Of a stretch of DNA of 64,000 bases, positions 11,219 through 24,052 are shown piece after piece. The stretch is taken from contig NC_065875.1 in the NCBI RefSeq assembly GCF_933775445.1, positions 24,923,555 through 24,987,554 of the forward strand. The letters run 5' to 3'. Numbering within the stretch: position 1 is the first letter of the stretch; each line of letters starts with the position of its first letter. The stretch is from Argentina anserina (taxonomy: Eukaryota; Streptophyta; Magnoliopsida; Rosales; Rosaceae). A program made the position numbers and the translations under genes. The notes under the pieces are model-generated. The model was given only the letters and a program-made list of their open reading frames with translations. It was not told the DNA's origin and did not search any database.

Positions 11219-12061
11219 ATATGTTTACTTCGTGTTTAGTTAAACTGTTAAAAATCTTGGCTTCATGTACGTTGTTTTTTGTTTAATTACAGTACGTTGC
11301 CTCAGTTTTACGGGTCACTTCAAATACATAGCTAGAAAATTTATTAGTGGTTGTTTTTTTTTTCTTAGAGGAGATTAGTGGTTGTTTTATTACATGTAAT
11401 ATTTTGGTGAAACTAGTAAGTAGAATACGATAAAATATCTTTTCAAAAAGAAGAAAAAAGGATAAAATATAGACATCTCCTTCTTTTGAGCTTTGATTTG
11501 AAACGAGGATCATATAAAGCTTTAGCTTGATTTCATTTTCAGCCAAATCGTCTTCCATTGCCCTAAAAAAGAATATGGGAAAAAGTAGAATACAAAACAC
11601 ATGTACATTTGCAACCAAGTTTGATGTAATTTAGAGGAAATGTTTGAAAATTTGTGTTATCTACAAATTTTGCAACAACATTTCGCTTTTGTTTTTACGA
11701 ATTACATGTAAACACGAGTTTTCTTTAATCAAAACGGCACCGTGTTTTGCCTTCTTAGATGAAAGGTTATAAAGGGAAATCTAGGTCTGATGGGCCTTTC
11801 AGCACTGCCAGCTTTTGCATCTGAAATTACCTGGAACGAAAACCTTGGAATACTTGACAATCAAGAAAGTGATGATATGGGATGCCATCATTTTCTTAAA
11901 ACGTACCGCGAGGGAATAGGAAACTTTGATAACTGTACACGATAATCCTAATACATATCGGATAAGGAGTCCAGTTTCCAATCGGAAATTGGAAAGTTAA
12001 TCTATATGTACACATTTCGTCCAGTAGTCTCTATCACTCTTTCTCATTTTGATTTGCTTCC
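11219..12061. other. Intergenic region before the RING-H2 gene
   Basis: AT-rich, no credible coding frame. The last 60 bases carry TCTATATGTA at 12001-12010 and a CT-rich stretch before the ATG at 12062, which could be the core promoter and leader of the RING gene. Confidence 0.4.
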
Positions 12062-12985
12062 ATGGCAGTGCATCATGAGGAAAATCACTACAGTTGTGAT
12101 ATCAATCCCATTAGAGTTCGAGCACCTGATCAGCTTCATCGACCATCAAGGAAAGTTTGCGTAGAGTTTGTCTACAAAGTTCTCCACAGCTATGAGAATA
12201 AATCACTAGACAATCAAAGAACTCTTATCAACCGATACCAAGATCCTGGAGAGACGAAGAAAGTACAGCGCCAATATGAGAGGAGCATGCTAGCGCTACA
12301 GAGCCGGGGCAAAATGTTCGGGATTATTTCCGACGTGCTGGGCATCTTTGGTATCCCAAATGACAATGAAAGTTATGAAACACACGATGAAATAGCGGCC
12401 GAGATACTGTATAGGATTACAAACAGCGCCAGTGCTCAAGTGGATGGCTTTTCGGTATGTATTACTAGAAAACATACCAAGATTCACTGCGAGAGGCACT
12501 GTGGGATTCAGTGCGAGCGGTGCTTGATGGGAGGTCTGATGTTCGAGAGGAGATTGAGAGAATTATTAATGGAGAGGGCGTTGAGAGAGAGGGCTTTGCT
12601 TCAGAGACAAGTGAGATTGTTGGAGAGATTGAGGGAGATGTCTTTGCTCCAGAGAGCGTTGAGGGAATCAGACGCTGAGAGAATGCGAAACATGTTTGTA
12701 CCGGCGAGTGAGTCAGCGATCAAGAACCTTTTGAAGAGGGTAAGAGTCGAGGAGGAGAACGGCGACGATCGCGAGGAAAGTACAAGAAAGAGAAGAAAAT
12801 CTGCAGGTAGCAGTAGCAGTGGTGAGGTGGGTGATAGTGGGTATTGTACTGTTTGTTTGGAACCTGTGGAATCAAATGCTACTGAGATGCCTTGCAAACA
12901 TGCGTTTCATGAAGACTGCATAGTGGGATGGCTGAAAGTGAGCCACTATTGTCCAGTCTGCAAAGCAGAGGTGCCAACTAATTGA
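12062..12985 (+). CDS. RING-H2 finger protein, probable E3 ubiquitin ligase
   Basis: 307 residues in a single exon. The C-terminus (about 261-303) is a C3H2C3 RING: CTVC, then MPCKHAFH, then EDC and CPVC, so all eight zinc ligands are present. RING-H2 proteins recruit an E2 enzyme and promote ubiquitin transfer; the substrate cannot be told from sequence. The middle (about 160-220) is rich in Arg, Leu and Glu (repeated RER/LRE units), suggesting a long helix or coiled coil. A basic stretch RKRRKS near 245-250 could be a nuclear signal. The N-terminal 150 residues match nothing I can name. No transmembrane segment. The stop is 82 bp from the insertion of a 19-kb nested retroelement, so the native 3' UTR is split. 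A fragment of a second copy lies at 11135-11218. Confidence 0.85.
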   Translation: MAVHHEENHYSCDINPIRVRAPDQLHRPSRKVCVEFVYKVLHSYENKSLDNQRTLINRYQDPGETKKVQRQYERSMLALQSRGKMFGIISDVLGIFGIPNDNESYETHDEIAAEILYRITNSASAQVDGFSVCITRKHTKIHCERHCGIQCERCLMGGLMFERRLRELLMERALRERALLQRQVRLLERLREMSLLQRALRESDAERMRNMFVPASESAIKNLLKRVRVEEENGDDREESTRKRRKSAGSSSSGEVGDSGYCTVCLEPVESNATEMPCKHAFHEDCIVGWLKVSHYCPVCKAEVPTN

Positions 12986-13067
12986 AGCAATGAGAAGTTG
13001 AAAAACTATAGACATATCTGTAATGTTTATGCAATGTATATATGAATCAATTACATGAATGTAAAAC

Positions 13068-16000
13068 TGTAACGACCCTAAAATTTCGAGCTTAAAACTC
13101 AAAATCTTAAAATCGTTAAACACAAAATAATCTCAATGAAATCGAAATCATTTTAATGTCGCAGCGGATCACATCTGAGTTTAAAATATAACTCAGTCAA
13201 GCCGATTATTACAAACCCAAATGATAATTCAACATATAACAAATGGAATTGTATAATCCTCACAACAACCTCACAAATAAAATCACACCAAATCTCACAC
13301 ACAATCCACGCTGGAACCTCACCACGACTGGATGCGATCGACTTCGAGTCTTCGGAGTCGTCACTCAATCACCACTACTCAGCACCTGCGGAAGTATCCC
13401 CTACACCATTGAAATTGGTGCACCGGGATTGCAACACAAACCCGGTAAGCTTTACAGCTCGTATGAGTAAAATATTAAAATAACTCTCGTCTCATAAAAG
13501 ACACAACTCCACATCAACACAGTATAATGAAAATCATGAGAAAACGAGCAACCCATCTGGTTACTCTAATACTTTTACAAAATGGTAACTAATGAGCGCT
13601 GGTACACATCTGTTACCCCTCACTTAGTATACCGCTGATGTTGGGTAACCACCCGCCACCCAACATCCAAAACAAGCTGAGTACCCATGAGCAGATAACC
13701 ACCCGTTACCTCCCATGCAGTACTATGGCAGACAGACTAGAGCTCTAACTGTATCGTAACTTTCGCCCGGCCAAAGGCTAGGTTCCGACTTGCCTCACAT
13801 GTACAATAATCTCACATCATATTGTACCACACATCACGTCCGAAGACAAATCACAATATTTCACATTTTCCGTGATAAAATCATGTACAATAATCACTCA
13901 TCATATTGTACGTTTTAAAACTTTCACAATATATCCACAATAAAAATCATAACAGTATATTATATAGCAAACTATATATATTCGTATTTATTTACCATTT
14001 ATACAATATATACATAGTCCACTATATCATATACATGTCATATTTCATAAACACCTGAAAAATTACGTACGATAATCTCACATCATATCGTACTATTAAA
14101 ATCACACATGCACAATTTTTCTGTCACCAAAATGACTATTTTTAATGAATTAATAACAGTATGTAATTTAATGAACTATATATATATATATATGTATTTA
14201 TTACCATTATACTATATATACGTAGTCCACTAAGTTATATACATGTTGTAATTCATTAAATAAACACACTTGCAAAAAATGTTGAATCACCACGAGGGTA
14301 GATTCGTAATTCAGTGAGATTTTACTCACCTTATTGACTTGAGCGTGAATCCCACAATTTCCGAAGATAATTTCCTTCCCTCGCTAATAGATCACCTTGA
14401 AAAGATAAGAAAGGAGTTTAGAATCGTTTCGTTAAACCTTTAAATGCCAAAATAGTAATAAACGGTTACTGTTCAGCAATTTTGGTTTATACGAAGTTAC
14501 TGTTCACTGTTCACTATTCACGGTTACTGTACAATACTCAATTAATACGTATTTCTGTACGTATAAGTACTATATACGTATTTCTGTACGTATAAATACT
14601 ATATACGTATTTCTGTACGTATAATTATTATTTACGTATTTCTGTACGTATAATTATTAAATACGTATTTCTGTACGTATAAATATTAAATACGTATTTC
14701 TGTACGTATAATTATTAAATACGTATTTCTGTACGTATAAATAAAAATACGTATTTCTGTACGTATAAATATTAATACGTATTTCTGTACGTATAAATAT
14801 TAATACGTATTTCTGTACGTATACGTACGATTTAAATGTAAATACAAATTCAGTAAATAAAATTTACTAAATTACCCTTTTACAAAATTACTTTTTACAT
14901 TTACCGAAAGTAATTTATAATTACATTTACCGAAGGTAAAATTTAATTACATTTACCGTAGTAAATAAAAATTACATTTACATTTACCGTACACAGTAAA
15001 TTACCAAAATACCCTTCTGTCAAAACTATTCCCACCGCCGCACGTGGCGGCGCGTGTGGCACACGCGCCACCTCCGGCAGGCCGCGCGTGGGGCCCACGC
15101 GCCGAGGCAAACCACGGCGCGTATCACGCCACCGCCGCCCCATTTCTCTCCCTCCTCCTTCTCTCCGTCCCTGCACGGCCTAAGGCCACCTCCTGACCAC
15201 CTCACGTACACCCACGCGCCGCCTAAGGCGGCGGTGTTCAACCTTCCTCCAACACCTCCGATCCTCCCCCAAAAACTTCTCAATCCAATCAAAATCATCA
15301 CACAATCATCACAACCATGAATTGAATGTAACCTTACCTAGATCGGAGTTCAAAACGTATTGGAAACGATCGATTCGTCGACGGGCTTCTCACATAATCC
15401 TCATTTGTCGATCCGACTCCTTGGCGACGAAACGACGCACGGGGTGCTCAAGGGTGGTAGCTGAGGGTCTTGCGGCGTCCCAGGGAGCGACGGTGAGGTG
15501 CACGACGGCTCGGAGGCGGAGATCGCGGCGCGGTATCGAGGAAGGCTCGGGGCGAGAAGGAGGACTCTTGGCGGCGGAGCATAGCGGCGCGAGTTCAGGG
15601 TTTGGTGCAGAGGGCCGCGCGGTCCTTTTGGGATAGGCGGTGTAGCCTACGGAGGGTCGGTCGGCAAGATCGCCGGTGAGGCTTGAGGAAGAGGGAGGGA
15701 GTCGGGGAGAGGTGAGAGAGAAGAGAGAGAACGAAGGAAAGAGAGAAAGAGGCGCGGGGTAAGGGTTTCCAGAAATGGAAACCCTAACTCCAAAAATTTA
15801 TATTTATACCTGTTTCTTAAATCGGAAAACAACTTCATTCGTTAATAACTTTTACGTTCGACGTCCATTTCGAACGCGTCACATATCCACTAACTCGTAT
15901 CGACGAGCTCTACAACTTTCGTGAAGAAAGTTTTTGAAACCGAGCGACGGAATAAAAGTCGATAAATTCGTTCGGAAACGTAACGTTTTCTTATTAAACG

Positions 16001-16126
16001 TTCTCGGAACGTTTCCGTTCCCGTTTCGTAACGTTTGCAAACAATCATATTCATTTAGACTGAAAATCATAACTTAATAGAATTCAAATTGAATCAAATA
16101 CTGTAATGAAATTTAGGGTTATTACA
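13068..16126 (-). repeat. 3' LTR of the outer element
   Basis: 3059 bp, TGTAACGACC...TTACA. It carries the TACGTA array (about 14544-14829) and the GC-rich inverted repeats (about 15040-15110). A donor-like CTAG|GTAAGG lies on the minus strand near 15336. It is followed directly by the polypurine tract at 16127-16141. Its partner is 29452-32508. Confidence 0.93.
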
Positions 16127-17358
16127 ATCTACCCCCCTTAAAGGAATTTCGTCCCGAAATTCAAGCTCACTCGACAAACAACTGTGGATATCTAGTCATC
16201 ATGTCTGACTCTAGCTCCCAAGATGCATCACCCTCATCATGGTGACTCCATAGTACCTTAACTAGCTCAACTTCTCTCTAGCATGGAAATGTGGAAGACG
16301 TTGTGGACGCCCGACATGCTAGTAGGCATGGCTAGTCGATATGCTAGTTCGCCCACCTTCTCAAGTATCTCATAGGGCCCGACGTACCTCGGCCAACTTT
16401 TCTTTCTTGTCAAATCTCACTACACCCAACTTTAACCCAACAGATAGGTGATCGACATGGTCTACCTTAAGTGCCTCATAGGGTACCATGCCGATGCTGG
16501 AATGGTAACTGTCATTGTAGGCGAACTCAATCAATCTCAAATGATTTCACAGCTACCTTAAAATCCAGCATACATGCTCTCAACCTATCTTCCGTTACCC
16601 CAAATTTCCTCCATCAGACAATCTATCACATGTCCTAACAATAATAGTCGCATGTGAGCTACACAAAATATAACCATCCTCCCGAAGCATAATGATGTTT
16701 TCAGCATGGAGGCGTCAACGTCCTCTTTTGTCTAGTTCACCACTCTCTTGCGATTTGACAGACTATCCCCACGTCATGAGTTAGCTCCTACCACTCAGCA
16801 TGGTCAAAACTCTCAACATCTAACATGAGTCAAATCAATGATTAACACATGCCTACTACTTATATCACACATAGTGGTTTTCAAATAAACGTGCTTTATC
16901 ACGACAATACCTTCATGACTTCACCACCAATTATCGTTAGAATAACGAACCTACCATTCCTTCAAATCAACAAAATAATCCCCTTTCATGATCATCTTAT
17001 TATAACCATAAAATGTTGTCTTGCATGATACCCACTCAAGTACCACATTTGTATCGGCAACACGATTAAAGAAATCTTAACTCATTGAGTTCACAACCAC
17101 TACAGAACACCACCTTGGATTAAGAATTACTCTCAACAGTTCATCAGAGAATCGACTAATATACGCAAAAGGTTGTAGAAAATTCTACCACCACCACAAG
17201 AGAGAGATGCATCACGCATCCTACCCCTCTCATCAAAACTTACCGTCGAAAATTAATTTCAGCTTCTTGCTTTCCTGAGTGGTGTGCCACAATTTACAAG
17301 TCAGACCAAGGTGGTATTTATCCCACAACGGTGGAACATGAAAATTAAGCGAATTTAC
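16127..17358 (-). pseudogene. Outer element internal region, 3' part (decayed integrase)
   Basis: After the polypurine tract there are short stretches matching the chromodomain and integrase of element 1 (16127-16600) with deletions and frameshifts, then about 750 bp with no recognisable coding. It is collinear with 20448-21785 of the inner element. The last five bases, TTTAC (17354-17358), are the target duplication of the inner insertion. Confidence 0.82.
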
Positions 17359-20300
17359 TGTAACGACCCTAAAATTTCGAGCTTCAAAACTCAAAATCTT
17401 AGAATCGTTAAACACAAAAATAATCTCAATGAAATCGAAATCATTTTAATGTCGCAGCGGATCACATCTGAGTTTAAAATATAACTCAGTCAAGCCGATT
17501 ATTACAAACCCAAATGATAATTCAACATATAACAAATGGAATTGTATAATCCTCACAACAACCTCACAAATAAAATCACACCAAATCTCACACACAATCC
17601 ACGCTGGAACCTCACCACGACTGGATGCGATCGACTTCGAGTTTTCGGAGTCGTCACTCAATCACCACTACTCAGCACCTGCGGAAGTATTCCCTACACC
17701 ATTGAAATTGGTGCACCGGGATTGCAACACAAACCCGGTAAGCTTTACAGCTCGTATGAGTAAAATATTAAAATAACTCAAGTCTCATAAAAGACACAAC
17801 TCCACATCAACACAGTATAATGAAAAATCATGAGAAAACGAGCAACCCATCTGGTTACTCTAATACTTTCACAAAATGGTATCTAATGAGCGCTGGTACA
17901 CATCCGTTACCCCTCACTTAGTATACCGCTGATGTTGGGCAACCACCCGCCACCCAACATCCAAAACAAGCTGAGTACCCATGATCAGATAACCACCCGT
18001 TACCTCATGCAGTACTATGGCAGACAGACTAGAGCTCTAACTGTATCGTAACTTTCGCCCGGCCAAAGGCTAGGTTCCGACTTGCCTCACATGTACAATA
18101 ATCTCACATCATATTGTACCACACATCACGTCCGAAGACAAATCACAATATTTCACATTTTCCGTGATAAAATCACATGTACAATAATCTCACATCATAT
18201 TGTACCACACATCACGTCCGAAGACAAATCACAATATTTCACATTTTTCGTGATAAAATCATGTACAATAATCACTCATCATATTGTACGTTTTAAAACT
18301 TTCACGATATATCCACAATAAAAATCATAAAAGTATATTATATAGCAAACTATATATATTCGTACTTATTTACCATTTATACAATATATACATAGTCCAC
18401 TATATCCTATACATGTCATATTTCATAAACACCTGAAAATTACGTACGATAATCTCACATCATATCGTACCATTAAAATCACACATGCACAATTTTTCTG
18501 TCACCGAGATGACTATTTTTAATGAATTAATAACAGTATGTAATTTAATGAACTATATATATATGTATTTATTACCATTATACTATATATACGTAGTCCA
18601 CTAAGTTATATACATGTTGTAATTCATTAAATAAACACACTTGCAAAAATGTTGAATCACCACGAGGGTAGATTCGTAATTCAGTGAGATTTTACTCACC
18701 TTATTGACTTGAGCGTAATTCCACAATTCGCGATGCTAATTCCTTTCCTCGATTTAACGATCACCTTAAAAGAATAAGAAAAGAATTTAGAATCGTTTCG
18801 TAAACCTTTAAATGCCAAAACAGTAATATACGGTTACTGTTCAGCAATTTTGGTTTATACGAAGTTACTGTTCACTGTTCACTATTCACGGTTACTGTAC
18901 AATACTCAATTAATACGTATTTCTGTACGTATAAATATTATATACGTATTTCTGTACGTATAAATATTACATACGTATTTTTGTACGTATAAATATTAAA
19001 TATGTACTTCTGTACGTATAAACGTTAATACGTATTTCTGTACGTATAATATTAATACGTATTTCTGTACGTATAAATATTAATACGTATTTCTGTACGT
19101 ATAAATATTAAATACGTATTTCTGTACGTATAAATATTATATACGTATTTCTGTACGTATACGTACGATTTAAATGTAAATACAACTCAGTAAATACAAT
19201 TTACTAAATTACCTTTTTACAATTTACTTTTTTACATTTACTGAAAGTAAATTATAATTACATTTACCGAAGGTAAAAATTAATTACATTTACCGTAGTA
19301 ATTAAAATTTACATTTACATTTACCATTACACAGTAAACTACCAAAATACCCTTTCAGTCAAAACTATTTACACCGCCTCACACGGCGGCGCGTGTGGCA
19401 CACGCGCCACCTCCGGCCGGCCGCGCGTGGGGCCCACGCGCCGAGGCTAACCACGGAGCGTGTGACGCCACCGCCGTGCTTAAACTCTCCCCCTCCTCCA
19501 CCTCTATCCTCCTACGGCCTCCGCCGACCCCTAGGCTATCCCTAGCCTTCTCACGCGCCGCCTCTAGGCGGCGGTATCTCCTCCTTCTTCTCCTCCGCTC
19601 CCCCTCTCCGATCTACTTCAAACTTCCCCAAATCATTCACAAATACAACAACAACAATCCAACAATCGATCTAACCAAAACCCTTACCTAAATCACGAAT
19701 TGAAATCGTTGAAGTTCCTTGGTAGATTCGGACCGCCTACGTTTTGCGTCCGAGAGTCACGCCGAGCTTCGTGGCGTCGCCGGTGGTGCGTCGTGCTCGA
19801 GGGGTGGTCACATCGTGGTGGTGAGGTCGTAGCTGCCGGCGGTGAAGTCCTCAAGCTTCAATATGTCGCGTGGGATCGGGGACGAGGCGAGAGGGAGGAA
19901 CTCGGGTTCGAGAGAAAGAGAGAGGACCTCGAGAGAGAGTGAGAGAAGAGGAGAGGGACGGAAGGAACTCGAGGTCGAGAGGGAGAGGTGAGATTGAGAG
20001 AAAGAGAGAGTGAGGTTTCGGGGTGGAAGGGAGAGAGAAGCCGAGAGAGAAGAGAGGGGTGTGCGGCGGGTGAGTGAGGGAAGGGGTTTCCAATTATGGG
20101 AACCCTAACTAAAACAATTTCCTTTTATACCCCCTCCTAAAATCGGAAACTAACTTCCGTCGTTAATAACTTTTACGTACGTCGTCCGATTAGAACGCGT
20201 CACATACTCTCGAACTCATATTGACGAGCTCTACAACTTTCGTGAAGGAAGTTTTCACAACCGAGCAACGGAATAAAAGTCGATAAATTCGTTCGGAAAC

Positions 20301-20447
20301 GTAACGTTTTCTTATTAAACGTTCTCGGAACGTTTCCGTTTCCGTTTTCGTACACATGCAAACAATCAAATTCAATTTAAATGAATTTCAAAACTTTATA
20401 GAATTTACTTCAAATCAAATATCGTTTGAAAAATTGGGGTTATTACA
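17359..20447 (-). repeat. 3' LTR of the inner element
   Basis: 3089 bp. It contains an 86-bp tandem duplication (18088-18259) that is absent from the LTRs of element 1 and the outer element but present in its partner (24782-24953). TACGTA array about 18912-19167. Confidence 0.93.
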
Positions 20448-20487
20448 ATCTACCCCCCTTAAAGGAATTTCGTCCCGAAATTCAAGC

Positions 20488-20856
20488 TCACTCAACAAAC
20501 AACTGTGGATATCTGGTCATCATGTCTGACTCTAGCTCCCAAGATGCATCACCCTCATCATGGTGACTCCACAACACCTTGACTAGACCCACTTCTCTCC
20601 TCCGCAGCTTCTTAGTGGATCTATCCAGGATACGAACTGGTTTGACAACAAAAGTGGCATTTTCCTTCACTTCAATGGTGCTATGATCGATCACATGTGA
20701 CTCATCTGGTACATACTTCCTCAGCATGGAAATGTGGAAGACGTTGTGAACGCCCGACATGCTAGTAGGCAAGGCTAGTCGATATGCTAGTTCGCCCACT
20801 TTCTCAAGTATCTCAAAAGGCCCAACATACCTCTGCCAACTTTTCTTTCTTGTCAA
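20488..20856 (-). pseudogene. Integrase C-terminal and chromodomain fragment
   Basis: A 122-codon open piece, nearly identical to the end of the intact integrase (motifs [20 protein letters not shown] and [15 protein letters not shown]). The catalytic core is missing, so it cannot integrate DNA on its own. Open only because it is short and recently copied. Confidence 0.8.
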
Positions 20857-23800
20857 ATCTCACTACACCCAACTTTGGCCCAACAGATAGGTGATCGACA
20901 TGGTCTACCTTAAGTGCCTCATAGGGTACCATGCCGATGCTGGAATGGTAACTGTCGTTGTAGGCGAACTCAATCAATCTCAAATGATTTCACATCTACC
21001 TTAAAATCCAGCATACAAACTCTCAACCTATCTTCCGTTACCTAAAACTTCCTCCATCAGACAATCTGTCACATCTCCTAACAATAATAGTCGCATGTGA
21101 GCTACTCAAAATATAATCATCCTCCCGAAACATAATGATGTTTTCAACATGGAGGCGTCTACGCCCTCTTTTGTCTAGTTCACCACTCTCTTGCGATTTG
21201 ACAGACTATCCTCACGTCATGAGTTAGCTCATACCACTAAGCATGGTCAAAACTCTCAACATCTAACATGAGTCAAATCAATGATTAACACATGCCTACT
21301 ACTTACATCACACATAGTGGTTTTCAAATAAACGTGCTTTATCAAGACAATACCTTCATGACTTCACCACAAATCATCGTTAGAATAACGAACCTACCAT
21401 TCCTTCCAATCAACAAAATAATCCCCTTTCATGATCATCTTATTATAACCATAAAAAGTTGTCGTGCATGATACCCACTCAAGTACCATATTTGTATCGG
21501 CAACACGATAAAGAAATCTTAACTCATTGAGTTCACAACCACCACAGAACACCACCTTGGATTAAGAATTACTCTCAAACAGTTCACCAGAGAATCGACT
21601 AATATACGCAAAAGGCTGTAGAAAATTCTACTACCACCACAAGAGAGATGCATCACGCATCCTACCACCTTCACCAAAGCTTACCGTCGGAAAAGAAGTT
21701 ACAACTACTTGCTTCAAGTCGCAGGACAGGTAAAGAAAATATTTATCTCCCGATAGTGGAACATGAAAATTAGGTGGAATTACAGTGCAAAATAAACACA
21801 ACCACAACTGAGATATACCATACCCCTTGGTTCATGCATACCTCAAATGTATGACACATGGTCCCACACAACGCCCCAGTGGCATCATCTATAGTATTGA
21901 TTTTTCCCACAGTCGTAATACAATAAATTCAGTAAACAATTCAACAACTGAATCCTGATATTGGGTCCACCATCTCCTCCAGACTAACCCAAGATTGTTG
22001 CCGCACTACCACTCTAACAGTTGTTTCTTTACTTTTATCATGACTCTCATGGCCAACGCATTCGGCCAAAATAACTCCTATGCAAGCAGCAATATAATTG
22101 ATCACTCTCTTATCGTAAAATTTATCCCTTGTTGAACACTTGAGTCAACATCTCCTTATCCAACAATAATAATTTGATGCATAGAGGGAAAAAGAGCATC
22201 TAAGTCTCGAATACTAACACCACTTGCACTTGAAAAGAAAATCTGATTCTCAACCATTTCTTTACCGGTTGGAAGGTGCTTGTCACGAAAAATTCATTAA
22301 AACACCACTAAGCTAAGGTCATTTCATACCTTACCTTCAATAGAGTCACTTCACCGCCATTGCGTCTCATTTGGACCTGTGGCATTGTGAAGTTCCAATC
22401 CCCAACACCAAAATAATTTAATCCTGAAAGATCAGCGTTCTTATTTAAATGCTCATCTAGCGAATAATTAATTCATATCACCACATTGAGATTTCTCCAT
22501 CACCTTATATTTCTTGCTCAGCCAAGAACAATGCGTAACATCAATTGTCTATAGCCGAACCAAAACAAGTTTGGAATGTCACGTCGACAAAATGTGAATC
22601 TCAATTCAATAATTGTATTACCACTTTATGGACGTATCATACGCCCTACCACTCTGTTACCAATAGCGTTAGAGATGTCAGTCACGAAAATTTTCGTTAA
22701 CCACCTCCAACCTATGGTCTACACATCTCTTACCTGAACATAATATCTCAACCTTGTTAGGCTTCAACTTAGATTAGTTGCATAACTAAAATCTAGTCTT
22801 TAACATTTAAACACTGAACATCCCTCAATATAGGGTCAACGCTCTCTATCAAGACTCCTTGATAGTTCTCTGCCCTGATAGGAAACTATATACTCAAACC
22901 TGTTAGCATTCCAGTATTTGGATCGCATGTCAAACTCAGAGAGTATTGTAGCCTCTCTAAGCTGATCGCACTAGTCATTAAGTCTTTGAAATCATTTGTC
23001 ACATCCATACGGCGTCTTCGTTATAGGGGCTATAACACAGTATCTCCTGAAACGTCTCACTTTACTCTGATATCACAACGATGTCTGTGATAGCTACTTC
23101 AGATCCACATACTCAACATATGCCATGACTCAAACTCTCATGGCATTATCCGCCTTGATTCAAAGATACGAAACTCTGGTTTCATGGGTCTACGAATAAA
23201 CCCACCATGTCAAAACAATCAATCACCGTGTACTGTGTACTCAACCAATCAATTCCTATGATCACATCATAGGTGTGATCCGGAATCACGATCAAATAAG
23301 CAGAGAACTCTCCACTTCCAATCACAATAGGACAAGCCTTTCATTGTCTCCAATTCGAGGAACACTCCAAATGCGAAGTGACACATAAAGAGTTTCTCAT
23401 AGATGTAGGAGTCAATCCTACCATCTCCTCTACCGAACTATCACTAATAAGTGTCGATATCATCTTCTTCTCTTTCTCAGGGTACTCAATCATCTCAAAA
23501 TAGATTATGATGCCCTCGATCCAGTGGTCCACTACCATATGATCCAGGCCTCTATGAAATATGACGTTGACAGACGATTAAAGTCCTTGATCAACTTAAC
23601 AAACGACTATCGTCGTCTCTAACGACAGTAGCAGGGTCAACCTGTTCTGCCCGTGGAGCAGCCTCCTCGTAAAGGTTATCCACATTGCGGACTCGGCCTG
23701 CAACCCTACCTCGGCCGCGACCTCTCGTCCTTCCTCGGCCCTGTTCACAACCCTTTTTCCAAATTCATCACCATTCAACAATTAACACTTAGTCATACAT

Positions 23801-24037
23801 GTGAAGTCTCGAATTCGACAAAATAGATCCAACTAATATCAATCATGAAATTTCAGAAGAAGGTGAATCATCAGAGTATCGTCACAATACTCTCTACAGG
23901 ACCAAACCATAAGGTATGGCTCCTAACACTCTCGCGTACCCGACAACATATCAATACCGAGGAGCATGTGATGGGTGCCCGCCTGCAGTCGGATCATCGC
24001 TCCCGGATGGTATAGATAATCGCCAAATACGCTCTTA

Positions 24038-24050
24038 GGCTCTGATACCA
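24038..24050 (-). other. Primer binding site of the inner element
   Basis: TGGTATCAGAGCC on the minus strand, two bases from the LTR end, identical to the site in element 1. Confidence 0.9.
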
Positions 24051-24052
24051 AC

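Larger units (their letters stand above)
20448..24052 (-). pseudogene. Inner element internal region (decayed gag-pol)
   Basis: About 3.6 kb against 4.8 kb in element 1. From the 3' side: polypurine tract; an intact 122-codon piece of the integrase tail and chromodomain (20488-20856, same end as element 1); decayed integrase (20857-21060); about 1.2 kb that I cannot match; scattered protease-region remnants (about 23160-23400); gag remnants joined to them by a deletion (23400-23600); the Gag N-terminal region (about 23640-23770); leader and primer site. RT and RNase H motifs are not seen. The same arrangement is found in the outer element, so the decay predates both insertions. Confidence 0.85.
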
